DNA of 64,000 bases from Dermatemys mawii. Lineage: Eukaryota > Chordata > Testudines > Dermatemydidae. The number at the start of each line of letters is the position of its first letter. The first letter of the stretch is position 1. Below are positions 1-12,085 of this stretch, piece after piece. Location of the stretch: positions 9,682,470-9,746,469 of the forward strand of contig ML677385.1 in NCBI GenBank assembly GCA_007922305.1, given 5' to 3'. The notes under the pieces were generated by a model that did not search any database, was not told the DNA's origin, and saw nothing but the letters and a program-made list of their open reading frames with translations. Both the position numbers and the translations under genes were made by a program.

Positions 1-110
1 CTTCCACTGCATGCATCCGACGAAGTGGGTATTAGCCCACGAAAGCTCATGCTCTGAAAAAATTTCAGTTAGTCTTTAAGGTGCCACAGGACTCTTTGTC
101 ACTTCTGTCT
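1..110 (+). repeat. Interspersed repeat tail with hammerhead-like core (copy 1)
   Basis: This is a copy of a short repeat that is very common in turtle and crocodile genomes. Positions 17-23 (CCGACGA) align with the hammerhead CUGANGA box with one change (U4 to C). An extra A follows, then stem II GTGGG (25-29) pairs with CCCAC (36-40). GAAA is at 41-44, a 2-bp stem III (GC, TCAT loop, GC) at 45-52, and TC, the position of the cleavage dinucleotide, at 53-54. The layout is what is described for ribozymes of Penelope-like elements. The family assignment is inference. The box change suggests that this copy is inactive. The left end may continue beyond the window. Confidence 0.6.
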
Positions 111-2644
111 TAAATTAAGAGTATTTTATAAATAAGAATATTGGATTTGCTATGCTAAGTCAGACTTTTTGTCGATCAAGTTCAGTATTTTCCAGTGATA
201 GTTGTACAGTTCTGGGGCTTTGGAGGAAAATGACTCAAAAATTACCTAATTGTGCAATGTGGTCCAGACAGAGTATAATTACTTCTTTACAACAGTAGAT
301 GTTATAATTAACACAGCATTTCCATTACAGTTATCAAGGAAAAATGCATTTAAAATTAAATAGTTTATTCTATTAAAATAGTGTAGCTAGAGCAATATCA
401 AATGTTTTGGAATCAAAATTAAACTGAAATACTGAATACCAGTGCAAGAAATATTGTACAAGTCAGATTTTAAGATATATATAGTATTCATTTTGGTTAG
501 CATTGTATTAAATCTTTCTATTTTTTTCATAATAGCATCTCTTACTTAAGCTCTGGATAGTCAAATATCTTCCTTCTCCTCTCTGATAAGTGGGACTAAA
601 GCTTTAATTACTCTTTTATTAACCACAGTTTTAGAATAGGCTCTTGCATTCAGTTTTGAATCTAAATAAAAAAAAAGATTAGAAATCTGATTTTGGTCTT
701 TTAATAATGGGCTTAATATGGAGAAATGGTAGGTAAAATGAGATTTTTAATACATGCAGACTCTGCTGTCAGGTTTTTAAAATTACTACTTTCCTCTTAT
801 TCTAGATTAAGGGATGTTAAAACTAGCATAAACTTGATGAAAGGGACATTAATAAAAAAGCAGCATGCTTCTCAGTTATTTTCTCTCCTGTTGTTTGATA
901 TTTGTGTTTCGATAAGAATTTGTAAGCCCAACATCTTTTCCTGTGTGATACTGTAATGAAATCATTATTGCATGTTTTTAACATCACAAGTTACTGCCAT
1001 GGAAACAACTGTGATTCTATAAACTTGACATTTCTACCTTTGTGTTGTATCAAGTAGGATGAGAAGATACCTTGAGAAGGAATAGAGTCTTTGTATGGGT
1101 ACAGATTCTTCAATAACTATTAAATATAAGAAGAAAATGTATGAAATACAAGTGGAATTTTATAGTAAAAATGTGGATTATAATGTCATACAAATGAAAG
1201 TTTCATCCACTATGAAAGTTTTACTTTAAGTCTCAAAATTCCTAGTTGAGTGCTGAGTTCTAAAAGTAGAACATATATCCTTGATCAGAACTTGCCTTTG
1301 TACTCGGATCTCTGTTTCCAGCATTTGCATAAGTAACATACTGTAGTGTAGCGTGGACATGTTTCAGCTAGGCTTGGTGTTCAACAGGATACTTCTAAAG
1401 ATCATCTTTATAAATCATCTATATAAATGTTATGTTATCTGAGAGATTTGCATCATTGCCTAAGTAGTTTATATCTACCATTTAACTCTCGATTTGATTT
1501 GATTTAATTAAATCATTTTCTGTCAGCAATACAATGTCAGAATATGTTTTTTCCGTTGGTTAAGTCAAGGGAGTTTTCCATTGCCTTCAGTGAGTGCTAG
1601 ACTGAGCCCTTAATGAAGAATATAACTCCATTGTGTGTCACCTTATAAAACACATCTGAACATCTTGTTTTGAAAGGAAAACATCATCATGGTTATATAT
1701 ATATTTTTACTTGCAAGATGAACTTTTGTTAAGTTTTCTCTCTACTGATAATTTTAATAACATAAGTTTGCTTTCTATAACACATTTTATAAAACATAAA
1801 ATCTCATATGCAGACTTAGAATCAATACATTTTAATAAATACAGAGAGAAAACAAAAGCCAAAGAACAAGACTACTAAAGCCAAAATGTATTTCTTAGAC
1901 TACATGCAGTAAAGAAGGGCCTCAAAGACAATCCCAGATTGAATTCCATGCTTGAGCTGCTCAAAATAGAGAAAAATAATTTCATTAAAAAATAAAGTTG
2001 TTTCTTTTGGCACTTTCAGATCTACTCTGGAAGGAAAGATTTGTGGTTTCAGGTGTCAGGTCTGGAAGTTGCCCCTGACCCCTTTAAGTCCAGACCCATC
2101 TCCTTCCCAAATGGGAAGTTGGGTCTATGGGGCTCCCCTAGAATCTGTACAAGTTACCAAGCCACCCTCTCTCATTCCAGCATGGGCAACTAGGGCCAGG
2201 GAGTTCTAGCACTACTGTTTTGTGAATCAAAGACTCTTCTCAACTCCTCACCACCAACATTATAACCAGCTATAGTTAAGATTCATAAGTATTATAATTG
2301 TTATGAGTACACTGAGTGTCATTAAAATTGTTTCTTTTTACTTCATCATGGTGTTTGTCTTCATTCTGGTATTTCATGAATTTCACTACTGTATGAAATA
2401 AATGTCAAGATTTTAACAACATCACTGCACTTCAGAGAAGGTTCATGCTGAGAGAATGAACTATGCTCAGCATTGCACCTGACAATATTAAAAGCATTAA
2501 TGGTGCTAAAGCTAAATATAACTATTATCTTTCCTATAAATTGGAAAGTTTTAATGCACATGGTGAAAAGTACGCATCAAAATATTCTGGGTATTGAGGA
2601 ATGTGCAGTCATGAACAATTTTTGATGAACATATTTTGATACAC

Positions 2645-3373
2645 CAACACCAACTAAATCATCCCAGTCAGGGCTTTGTCAAGCTGAGCCTTAAAAACCT
2701 CTAAGGATGAAGGTAACCCATTCCAGTGCTTCACCAACCTCCTAGTGAACTAGTGTTTCCTAATATCCAACCTAGACCTCCCCCACTGCAACTTGAGACC
2801 ATTGCTTTTTCTATCATCAGCCACCACTGAGAACAACCTAGCTTTGGAAGCCCTCTTCAGGTAGTTGAAGGCTGCTATCAAATCCCATCCCAGTGTTCTC
2901 TTCTGCAGACTAAATCACCCTAGTTCCCTCAGACTCTCCTCGTAAGTCATGTGCTCCAGCTCCCTAATCATTTTGTTGCCCTCCATTGGACTCTTTCCAA
3001 TTTTTCCACATCTCTTTTGGAGACTGGGGACCAAAATTGGACACAATGCTCACCAGTGCCAAATAGAGCGGAATAATCACTTCCATTGGTCTGCTGGCAA
3101 TGCTTCTACTAATACAGCCCTCTGTGCTGTTGGCCTTTTTGGCAACAAGGGCATGATGCTGACTCATATCCAGCTTCTTGTCCACTGTAATTCCCCAGTA
3201 CTTTGCTGCAGAACTGCTACTTAGCCATTCAGTCCCCAGTTTGTAGTGATGCATAGGATTCTTCCGTCCTAAGTGCAGGACTCTGTATTTGTCCATCAAA
3301 TTTCTTTTGGCCCAATCCTCCAATTTGTCTAGGTCACTCTGAATTCTATCCCTAGCCTCCAGCTTAAAACCCT
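2645..3373 (-). mobile_element. CR1 LINE fragment, end of ORF2 plus part of 3' region
   Basis: On the minus strand, 3323 to 2964 reads as a 120-codon remnant of the C-terminal part of the CR1 ORF2 polyprotein. It has the family's LHLGR..P.H.Y.LG.EWL motif, then DKKLDMSQ, AKKAN and SRSIASR. Downstream, on the same strand, the sequence continues as the typical CR1 end that reads, on + , as AACCTCTAAGG and CCATTCCAGTGCTTCACCA. Frameshifts and stops make it dead. It is 5'-truncated, as most CR1 copies are, and lacks the clean 8-bp terminal repeats seen in the copy at 7633. An LTR-like repeat abuts its high-coordinate end. Confidence 0.88.
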
Positions 3374-3991
3374 AGGTAGTCTTTTCACAGGCTAGAAATT
3401 CCTCTAACCTGGGTTCAGCCCTCCTCCCCTAGTCTAGTTCCTCAAGTGTTTCCAGTGGGGAGTCAGTGAAAAAACACAATGATGTCACTCCCCTGCCTTA
3501 AATAGCTTTTGCATATAGCGGGAACCTTTTGTCTCCCGTCTTGGTTCCCATACCCAGTCAGTGGAAAAATACTGGTATTTGAAGATGGAGTCCAATACCA
3601 GGTGACTTGGTCACGTGTCTCTGTAAGGACTGAACAGCCATGATGTGGAGGCTGTTTGAAGAGTCCTCGGGAAGGCTCCTCAGTGGAAGATTAGCATCTT
3701 CTAAGACCTATTGTTTTTCCTTATGGCCCTTCCCAGCCAGCCATCTAGACTGATTACATTCTAACTACTAGGAGTTCCCCATGCATAAACATATTTGTAA
3801 TAGAAGCATAGGCAATATTCCTAACTTCAGATACCAAAATGGTATATGCATACAAATAGACTAATCATATTCTGTGAATCATAAGCTTTTCAGTGATATG
3901 TTACAAAATCAATCTTTCATAAAATACATCATAGTTATGCCATAATCATTATCATAATATTACTATGAAGAATATGGGGCATTATACCACA
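3374..3991 (-). repeat. LTR-like repeat, same family as 25051-26761 (partial)
   Basis: The sequence is diverged but collinear with 26170-26761. Shared landmarks, in the same order, are a TTTCCAG stretch, an AAATAGCTTTTGCATATAGCGGGAA / TATAGTTTTTCCATTAGGCGGGAA box, GTGGAAAAATAC, CTAACTTCAGATAC / CATAACTTCAAATAC, and a final AATATGGGG...CA. Read on the minus strand it begins with TG, as an LTR would. The other end is cut off where the CR1 fragment begins. Retroviral origin is inferred from the family features only; no internal coding region is attached. Confidence 0.5.
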
Positions 3992-4679
3992 GTCTGATTG
4001 ATTGAAACATTTTGTTTGGCTTTGAATTTTATATTTTAAACTATATACTGTATTATACTATATAATATCATACTACATTTTTTTAAAAAATTGAAATGTT
4101 TAATTCCAAAAAGGTTGAATAGGGTGTTGGAGGAGCATTTTTTCCTGTTTTTTCTCTTAAATTAAATTTCAGTAAAATAAATGTGATTTTACTGAATTGT
4201 TTTCAGTTTAGACAGAAATATAGATAGAAAATGGTTCCATTTAGAACTTTTTTTAACCATCTTAGCAATTAAAACTTACTTTTATATGATTTGAAATTCT
4301 TTAAATATAGCTTACATTATGAGCAACTCTCCCTCTTGTGGAACATTCTCCAGTGAGTCAATCTAGGCTTCATCATCTCCCCCATCCAATTTAACAGCTA
4401 TTAGTTTGTGGGGTTAGTAAGTAGAGCTTACAGGACTTTTCCATGAAAATGGTTTGGAAAGGAAAATGCAGTTTCAGTAAAATCAAAATTTTCCACACAA
4501 GCAGAAATGAAATATTTCATTTGGGGTCAGGTAAACCTGAACTGAAAGCTGCCAGGCTATCTAAATGAAACAATGTTTCATTGAACCCTGAGCTGCACCC
4601 ACCTGGGCTGTACCTGTTCATCATGGCCAATAGAGTAGAATAGGGGCATGAGGCAACCAAACTACAGCTCCCCAGGCAC

Positions 4680-4890
4680 TGACTTTTATTTTATTTTTCC
4701 CTGTAGGTGTTTTAACCCTGCTCCTTCCCTGAAGCTCTGCTCTCGCTCTGCCTCTTCCCACCCCCTTCCCTGAGACCCCACCCACTCACCAAACAGCTGC
4801 GGCTGATGTGTGCTTTCATGCCCTATTTTTTTTCGTGGGTGCTTGAGCCCCGGAGTACCCATGGAGTCAGCATCTATGACAGCTTCCCAT
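4680..4890. repeat. GC-richer block, probable turtle DNA-transposon-derived repeat
   Basis: This is a C-rich island in AT-rich surroundings. It includes the phrase GGTGCTTGAGCCCCGGAG followed by TACCCATGGAGTCAGC, which I recognise as recurrent in turtle genomes. Ends and target duplication could not be defined, so superfamily and boundaries are uncertain. The minus-strand open frames here show no domain. Confidence 0.35.
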
Positions 4891-5580
4891 GGGACACGGT
4901 AGCAGCTTATGCAGATATAGCTGGATGTGAAACAAGCTGAAACAAAATATTTCAACATGTTTTGCATAGAAACTTTGTGTATGTTTATGGTCTAAAAACA
5001 AAAAAGTGTGTGTGTGTTTTGACTTTGTCGCAAATGAGGATTCTCTCCCCGCCCCCAAATCAAAACATTAGCATGTCCCATACCATAGAAATTTCCAGTT
5101 TTTGACAAGTTCTTAATAGTAAGTCGTACCGGGTTGAAGTGCCAGCAATAAATAGACAATGCCCAGCTAGTAAAGTGAGATATTTCACATTGACTGGTTC
5201 AAATCAGGCTGATCAGGATGGGCCAATTTCAGTACTACCGGATGTCTATTAATACAATGCTACAGAAATGAGTTGTGATCTCTGTTTCTATCTGTTTGAA
5301 AACATAAAATGGCACCTTTTTTGGCAGTCTCAGCAAATGGAATGGGCTTGGAAACCAAAGTACCATCCTCAGATGAATATATTGCCTTTCTACATAGTGG
5401 TTTAAACCCTTTAGTAAGACAAGGTGGGTAGACCTGTAGTGCTGTACCAGGGCTGGCTTCTGAGCACCTTCTGATACAAGTATTTAACTTTTAAAAAAAG
5501 GAATGCAAGTGTAAGCAAACATTTCTGCTTATTGGTTTCTTACATGTACAAATATAAATGATAATTTTCCTTGTTTCTAG

Positions 5581-5731
5581 CTTACATAAAATTCTCATGG
5601 ACCTGCAGAATCAGCAACTAAGACAGTTATCTGACTGGCTAGCAAAAACAGAAGAAAGGACAAAGAAAATTGAGTCAGAGCCCCTGGGTCCTGATCTAGA
5701 AGATTTAAAACATCAAGTCGAAGAACACAAG
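5581..5731 (+). CDS. DMD: DMD exon 12 (spectrin-like repeat 2, start)
   Basis: The exon is 151 bp between acceptor ttgtttctag and donor AAG|gtaagc. Its first base completes a codon begun in exon 11, then 50 codons follow and end on a codon boundary. The peptide runs from LHKILMDLQNQ to LKHQVEEHK and corresponds to human residues of about 444-494. The heptad pattern and conserved tryptophan in LSDWLAKTEER mark helix A of spectrin-like repeat 2. EPLGPDLEDLK is the loop and start of helix B. In the protein this belongs to the N-terminal part of the rod, reported to bind membrane lipid. The in-frame ATG at 5558 lies in the intron and is not a start. Identity is secure; utrophin is the only realistic alternative and fits less well. 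Confidence 0.97.
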
Positions 5732-7632
5732 GTAAGCTATTTTACATAGGTATGTTACTTTTGGAGTCAAAATATTTAAAGAAGAAATGTATATCAATGA
5801 TCTTTTCACATTTTAAAGCTCTAAAACTAGTATTATAGAAGAGTAGTTCAGAATATTTCATTGATTGAAGTTTAAACTTTTTAGAATGACCAAGTCTTTG
5901 TATAGAGACTGCATTGCAATTCAGAATTTTTAATATGACTGGAATTTTCTTTATTCTTTCACATATTCATAATTTACTAGACTAGAAAATCTAGCTGGAT
6001 ATCAAGAAAATAGGCAATTGTAATATCCTTTTTATTACAAAACATAACATTTCAGATTTTATTACTCCCATGTTTTTTTCCTCTTGTCATTTTGTGCTTT
6101 CTTCTTTGTGTGCTCTAGTAGCAACGAGATATGATTAGTTGTTATAATTGGGATCCAATAGCAGTACTGGGACTCTGAGTATGTAGCCCCTGAGCATTGT
6201 AAAGTAATCCAAATGTAGTCTCTGGCTTCGTAATTGAGATTTTTTTTTAAAAAAAAATGTATTTAATTATAAAAAATAACAAGCCAGCAATTGGGGAAAG
6301 AAAGATATTTGACCAAGCTTGTTTGCATTCTGATGTAGAAAAGTGTTTCTTAAATTGGAATGATTAAGAGTTAAAAATGAATAAAATACACTAAACTAAT
6401 ATCAACATAGGCAAATAAATTCAATATGACAAATAAGATAGAATTCTGGTAAGGCTGTGATTATCACTTTTAAAATTAGTCTTAAAATAGATTATATAAA
6501 CCAGACTTTTAAAATTGTGCTAAGTTCAGTAATATTCTGTGTATCTGTGTATATATCTGTGTGTGTGTGTATACAGAAACACGTATGCATCATGATAAAA
6601 GATGGGAAGATAAATATTGAAAAAACATAAGGTCTGGGAGATGTGATTCCGGAAAGTGTGAAGAGATTGTGTCCTTCAACTCTATGTTAGTGGTTCAAAT
6701 CTAGTTCAGTTATAATACCCACAAGTTTTTACCCTCCAATCCCTTTTATAATCTTGGTGGCTTATGTGGAATGAGTTGATGGTTTTAGTCCAATTTGCAG
6801 AGGGCAAGTCTTTACATCCCAAAACCTACCATCAGAAATTAAACCAGTATATGGCCCTGGGGCAGCAGCAGATGTCAGTAACTGCATGGAGACTGAACTC
6901 TTCGCTTAACCATGACCCAGAAGAGTTCTCATACTAGTGAGGAAGTCTGGAAAAGCTAGTGGTGCTGTTGCTGCCTATGCTGTAATTGGTCTGTGGGTAA
7001 ATAGAAGATTTCAGTTTCCAGGCTTTCCATGGACAAGCTCGCTCAGAAATTGGTAACTAGGTTCTTGTTTTTCTTTTGACGTGTATTTCATTTGAATGCT
7101 AATAGCATTAAAGCTAATAATTTCTTGTGCCAGTGAAACACTACATTTCCTTTAAGAATTTTGATCTTAATAAATATAATGGGTGCATTTCTTTGTTTTG
7201 AAAGTAAAATTCTGGCCACAGTGACGTCAATGAAGTGTTCCATCACCGACCTCTCTGGGGCCAGAAGTTCCACCCTTGGTCTCCAGAGTATTCAGAATAC
7301 TTAAAAAATAAAGTTTCAACTCCATCTTCTCTACCAAGGGATCATTCAGACAGTAAAGAGATTTTTCCCTCCCCATTGAGCATGGATTAAAATTCTTCTC
7401 AGGCAGAACCTGCGGGTAGATAGTAACTAGAGGACAAGATGTTTACAGACATTTCAAAATTACCTCCAACATTCACATAGAATTTATTTTGTATTATATT
7501 CTGCATCAGTGCCCCTTGATTCCTGCAGTATAACAAAGCTGCATACTACAGCAAAGAAAAAAAAATTCATGAAAGTATACAATGCATGGGGAAAACAGTT
7601 GAAGCCAAGTTTTTTATTGTACTAAATATGAA

Positions 7633-8265
7633 CATAGAATCATAGAATATCAGGGTTGGAAGGGACCTCAGGAGGTCATCTAGTCCAACCGCCTGCTCAA
7701 AGCAGGACCAATCCCCAACTAAATCATCCCAGCCAGGGCTTTGTCTTGCCTGACCTTAAAAACCTCTAAGGAAGGAGATTCTACCACCTCCCTAGGTAAC
7801 CCATTCCAGTGCTTCACCACCCTCCTAGTGAAAAAGTTTTTCCTAATATCCAACCTAAATCTTCTCCACTGCAACTTGAGACCATTACTCCTTGTTCTGT
7901 CATCTAGTACCACTGAGAACAGTCTAGATCCATCCTCTTTGGAACCCTTTTTCAGGTAATTGAAAGCAGCTATCAAATCTCCCCTCCGTCTTCTCTTCTG
8001 TAGACTAAACAATCCCAGTTCTCTCAGCCTCTCCTCATAAGTCATGTGCTCCAGGCCCCTAAATCATTTTTGTTGCCCTCTGGACTCTTTCCAATTTTTC
8101 CACATCCTTCTTGTAGTGTGGGTCCCAAAGCTGGACACAGTACTCCAGATAAGGCCTCACCAATGCCAAATAGAGGGGAACAATCACATCCCTCGATCTG
8201 CTGGCGATGCCCCTACTTATACAGCCCATAATGCCATTAGTCTTCTTGGCAACAAGGGCACACTG
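7633..8265 (-). mobile_element. CR1 LINE, 3' end with intact C-terminal RT frame
   Basis: Read on the minus strand, this is the terminal part of a CR1 element. The frame 8045 to 7719 is open for 108 codons and has the family's C-terminal motifs in order: [27 protein letters not shown], then [21 protein letters not shown]. The non-coding tail follows and ends in the diagnostic 8-bp repeats (ATTCTATG twice, on the minus strand) at 7633-7648. It is 5'-truncated within ORF2. The open frame suggests a younger copy than the CR1 at 2645. The fragment lacks the RT catalytic centre and endonuclease, so it is not autonomous. Confidence 0.92.
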
Positions 8266-8568
8266 AACAACACCATTTCATTTCAGTATAAGGCATAAGT
8301 AATCTCTGGTTTAGAAAGTTTCACATCCTTAGCATGGACGAATACATTTCCAATTCCGACATAGTATTGATATTCTGGCATTTGTTGGGAGGAACTGGAG
8401 AGCTCGAAAGACAGAAATGAGAAGATGTCATCAGATTGATTGGGTAGTTGCAGCCAGAATGATGGGTTGGTTTGTTGGATGGAATGCAGCAACCTCTCTT
8501 TTCTCTTGTGTGTTTCTGTCATAGTTATTCTTTCTCTTCATCTCCCTTGTTTCCTTCCACACCTAGAA

Positions 8569-8757
8569 CAGCGATCTTCAAAGTTTTTCCTCCATGGCCC
8601 CTGCTCACAGAGGAAAAATTTGCACATATCCTGTACTTCCGCTTTCCACAGCGACATTTCGGCGGGACAAAAATAGACCACCCTGGAGTTCAGCGGTCTC
8701 CGGGGCGGGATTGGCGGTGGCACTGGGGTCTCACGCTCCTCACTTTGAAGACCGCTG
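8569..8757. mobile_element. Non-autonomous hAT element, 189 bp
   Basis: The terminal inverted repeats are CAGCGATCTTCAAAGT at 8569-8584 and ACTTTGAAGACCGCTG at 8742-8757, matching at 15 of 16 positions. They are flanked by 8-bp duplications acctagaa (8561-8568) and aactagaa (8758-8765), 7 of 8 identical. An 8-bp duplication with CAG...CTG ends is the hAT signature. The interior is GC-rich and has no transposase frame. Confidence 0.88.
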
Positions 8758-11039
8758 AACTAGAATATCTATTTTGTTAATTTTATTTTCTGCCTCTTGA
8801 CTCAAAGTCTGTATATCTGGTTCCTTTTAATCTCCCTTTCCTGCATGTTGTGTCAAATTCCGCTCATGCTTTCGAGACTGATACTTTGATTTCTCTTCGT
8901 GGGCCCAGGTAAAGTGAGTGAACTCCAATCCTGAGAAGAGAAACCATTCAATAAAACAGTTCTAGGATTGATTGTTATTCGTGGCCAGGAAAAGACAGAG
9001 GAATTCTTACCAGCAAATTTCTCTTCCTATCTAAGTGTTGTATGAGACTTCCAGCTGAACAATACAGAAAGGACCATTTCTATCTGAACAGTGCCAAAGA
9101 CAAACTCCCGAGGGTTTTAGGGCCACAAAAACGAACATGTTTACAGATCTCACATTAGATTTGCCAGGCTACTTAGGCATAATTGTCCAAGAAACTGCAA
9201 AAAAGCTATTTGTCATCTGACCTGTATTTTAGGTGTTTTATCTACTGCTGCAAGTAGTTTTGGCAATGATTTTTAAAACTGAAAGAAATTTGCCTACCTG
9301 AGAGAAACTAAGGATTGTTAATTTGCCTAGAAAGGCTACATATTTAAAATTTTGTGATTAAACAAAAATGTACTTTTAAAATTATGTATAGATTTCATTT
9401 TGTACAGTTAAACTGGCAAACATTTTCAGAAGTTTAGAGTTTTACTGGAGAATTGTGCAGAATTTACATTATAAAAATAATCATGGAAAGTTGTCACTTT
9501 TTGAGTTTAGGTATGTGGGAAACTTTCTCTGCAGTTGGATTTTAATCAAGGTTGACCTTAGATTTTTTCCCCCTATCTGGATGCCTTCAGTATCCCAATG
9601 CATGTTTTGTAATGTTAACCTAGGTTAGTTGGAAATGGTCACACAATCTGACACATGTTAGTGGTTCTGGTTATTTTGTGTGAAGTTCTAGCCTTTAAAA
9701 ACCAATCCATTGTTTTCAGTAGAGCCAGGTTTTCACCCTGATTTGAAAAGTGTCAGGAGACATTTTGACTTTTTTACTAAGGAAGACGCTGCAATTACAT
9801 AGATCTCTGTGAGCTAGTATCGCACTCTGCCTGTGCCACTTCTGATCAAACTGATAACTGTATATTTTGGGAATCCGTTTTTTTTATAAGTAATGATAAT
9901 AGTAGACCTGGGAACAGATCTGTCATTAATGGCCTTCAGGGTGGGGGATTGGTTTTGTTTGTTTGTTTGTTTTTTTAAGAATCTGTAAACATACCACTGA
10001 TTTTGATTTATTTACTTTAATAAGGGGAGGACATGCAGGCAGCACACAGTGAGAGAGAGCAGAGTCTTGTATTCTTTAAGGCTATTTGCCTTGCTTACAG
10101 TATCCCCCTGTTCTATGTATCTTAAATTCTGGTTATATATTTCTCTTTATAACATCTGTCATGTTGAAAGATGACTATCCTCTGATCTTTTGTCTTTGTT
10201 ACATGAATGATGCCTGCCTCATTTTTAAACAAGTCTAATATAAATGTAAGTTGTGGCCTTGTTTAATTCCCATTGCCTCTAGGCATAGGAAACTAGTTTA
10301 TTGGATTTTATTCTGTATGGCTGAGACTTATACTGCAAAAATTGGGGTACTCTCCTGTCAAATCTCTTGTAACAATGTAGTCAGGAAGCTGACTGGATTT
10401 TTAACCTTCTGAAGTTCTAATTAAACCATTTTAACCCAAATGCCCACTGACTGGAGGATGTGGATCTAATTTTCAGACCTGGGCTCTCTCTGGTTTTCAT
10501 GTCGTTGAACAACAATTGTATACAGCTGCTCGCGCTCCTTCCACAAAAATCATGTTTGAGTGGGCGGGTATGATTAGCTCCATTTTTCTTTTTTGGTTCC
10601 CATTACTTTGATTCATGGCACAATTATATATATCATCTGTCGGAGAAAACTACTGTATTCTCTGAAACATCTATTGTATACTGCTGTCGAAAAGGGCAGT
10701 TTGTCCACTGCAGGCAGAGTTTATTATTTGAGACTATATTGATTTATTATTGTTTTATCTTGTTACTCCTTGATTTAATTGCCAGAGAATCAGTCAGCTA
10801 AGCACATTTCTAGTGACAAGAGTGGGGAGGTAGTTCGTGAAGCAGAATAGGAGCTCTGTCTAAGTCTGCTTTTGATGCCGCTATATTACTTTACTATTTT
10901 TGTTATCCCAACATTTGTTCATTTGTGCTTTTTGTCACTGTCTGTTAGTGGTGCCCAGTTCTGTTTCACCAGTGATTTGATACAATGCAGTAGTTAAGAA
11001 TGGGAAGGAATCCTATTTTTGTTCCTTTATAGCGTGTTC

Positions 11040-11165
11040 CTCTGAATTGCCATGACAGACAGAGAGACAACATAGATAAGGTAACATCTTTTATTGAACC
11101 AACGTCTGTTGGCGGAAGGTTCAAATTTTTGAACCTAACAATTCTTCAGATCTGGAGAAAGAAAT
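11040..11165 (-). repeat. Interspersed repeat tail, CCAATAAAAGAT type, with relic hammerhead-like layout (minus strand)
   Basis: On the minus strand the sequence reads GATCTGAAGAA, a pairing segment GGTTC/GAACC, then CCAACAGACGTTGGTTCAAT, AAAGATGTTACC and TTGTCTCTC. It is a diverged copy of the family also seen at 39045-39160. The CUGAAGA box is intact here but the GAAA box is not, so ribozyme activity is not expected. The family link to Penelope-like retroelements is inference. Confidence 0.5.
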
Positions 11166-11339
11166 CAGTAACTGAGCTAAATACAAATTGGGATTGATAG
11201 TTAAGCACAGGGAGTAACAAATGTCACTTGAGATGTAGTGGGTAATAAAGATTAGATTGTTACACAGAAGGGGTATAGAGTGAAAAGTGTCCACCCATGT
11301 GTTTTTTGGAAATTGTGCTGAAATCAACCAGATTTAATT

Positions 11340-12085
11340 CAATATAGCCAAATGCAAAGTAGTACGCTGAGGAAGGAAAATCAAAGCACAACTACAAACT
11401 GGGAAATAACTTTAGAACTTCTGAAAAGGATCTGGAGTTACAGTAGATCACAAGCTGAATATAAGTCAACAATGCAATTCAGTTGCAAAAAAGGCTAATA
11501 TCATTCTGGGGTGCATTAATTGGAGTGTCATATGTAGGACACAGGAGATAACTATGTCCAAGTTTGGGTGCCACACTTTAAGGAAGATGTGGACAAATTG
11601 GAGAGAGTTCTGAGGACAGTAACAAAAATTATAATGATAAAAGGTATAGAAAACCTGACCTATGAGGAAAGGCTAAAAAACAAATAAACAAAACAAAACA
11701 AAACTGGGCATGTTTAGTCTTAAGATAAAAGTGATTAGGGAGAAGGGACCTGATAAATCTTGCAGTATGTTAAGGACTGTTATAAAGAAGACAGGGATCA
11801 GTTGTTCTCCCTATCTCCTGAAGGTAGGACAAGATATTATGGGTTTAATCTGCAGCAAGGGAGATTTAAGTTACATACTAGAATTCTTTTTTTTACTAAT
11901 TATAAGGGTGGTTAAACTCTGGAACAGGCTTCCAAGGGATGTTGTGGAGTCCCCATCATTAAATGCTTTTAAGAACAGAGTGGTCAAATGCATGTCAGGG
12001 TTTTGGTTCTGCCTCTGCTCAGGGGGCTGGATCAGATGTTGCTTGGAAGGTGGCTTCCTGCCCTGCATTTATATGAGTCTCCCCA
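11340..12085 (+). mobile_element. CR1 LINE fragment, degraded ORF2 end
   Basis: The + strand copy carries recognisable CR1 landmarks in order: GCCAAATGCAAAGTA, AAAAAGGCTAATATCATTCTGGG, GTTTGGGTGCCACACTTTAAGGA, TATGAGGAAAGGCT, TGGTTAAACTCTGGAACAGGCTTCC, and a 3' part with GGGGGCTGGATCAGATG. It has many indels and an A-rich insertion near 11675-11705. It is ancient and non-functional. The 148-codon open frame at 11710-12156 crosses the degraded coding part and non-coding tail and is not a gene. Confidence 0.82.

Larger units (their letters stand above)
1..5580 (+). other. DMD: DMD intron 11, 3' part
   Basis: This is the intronic sequence before exon 12. It is AT-rich and holds a hammerhead-like repeat tail at the left edge (1-110), a CR1 fragment (2645-3373), an LTR-like block abutting it (3374-3991) and a probable low-copy repeat at 4680-4890. 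Nothing recognisable lies in 110-2640, 3992-4680 or 4890-5560. The acceptor reads ttgtttctag at 5571-5580, preceded by a moderately pyrimidine-rich tract. The open frames in this stretch are short and fall within repeats or have no recognisable domain. Confidence 0.85.

Noticed and set aside
5558..5749. ATG at 5558 as a translation start for the exon 12 frame
   Set aside because: It lies upstream of the acceptor in intron 11; the exon begins at 5581 and the reading frame comes from exon 11.
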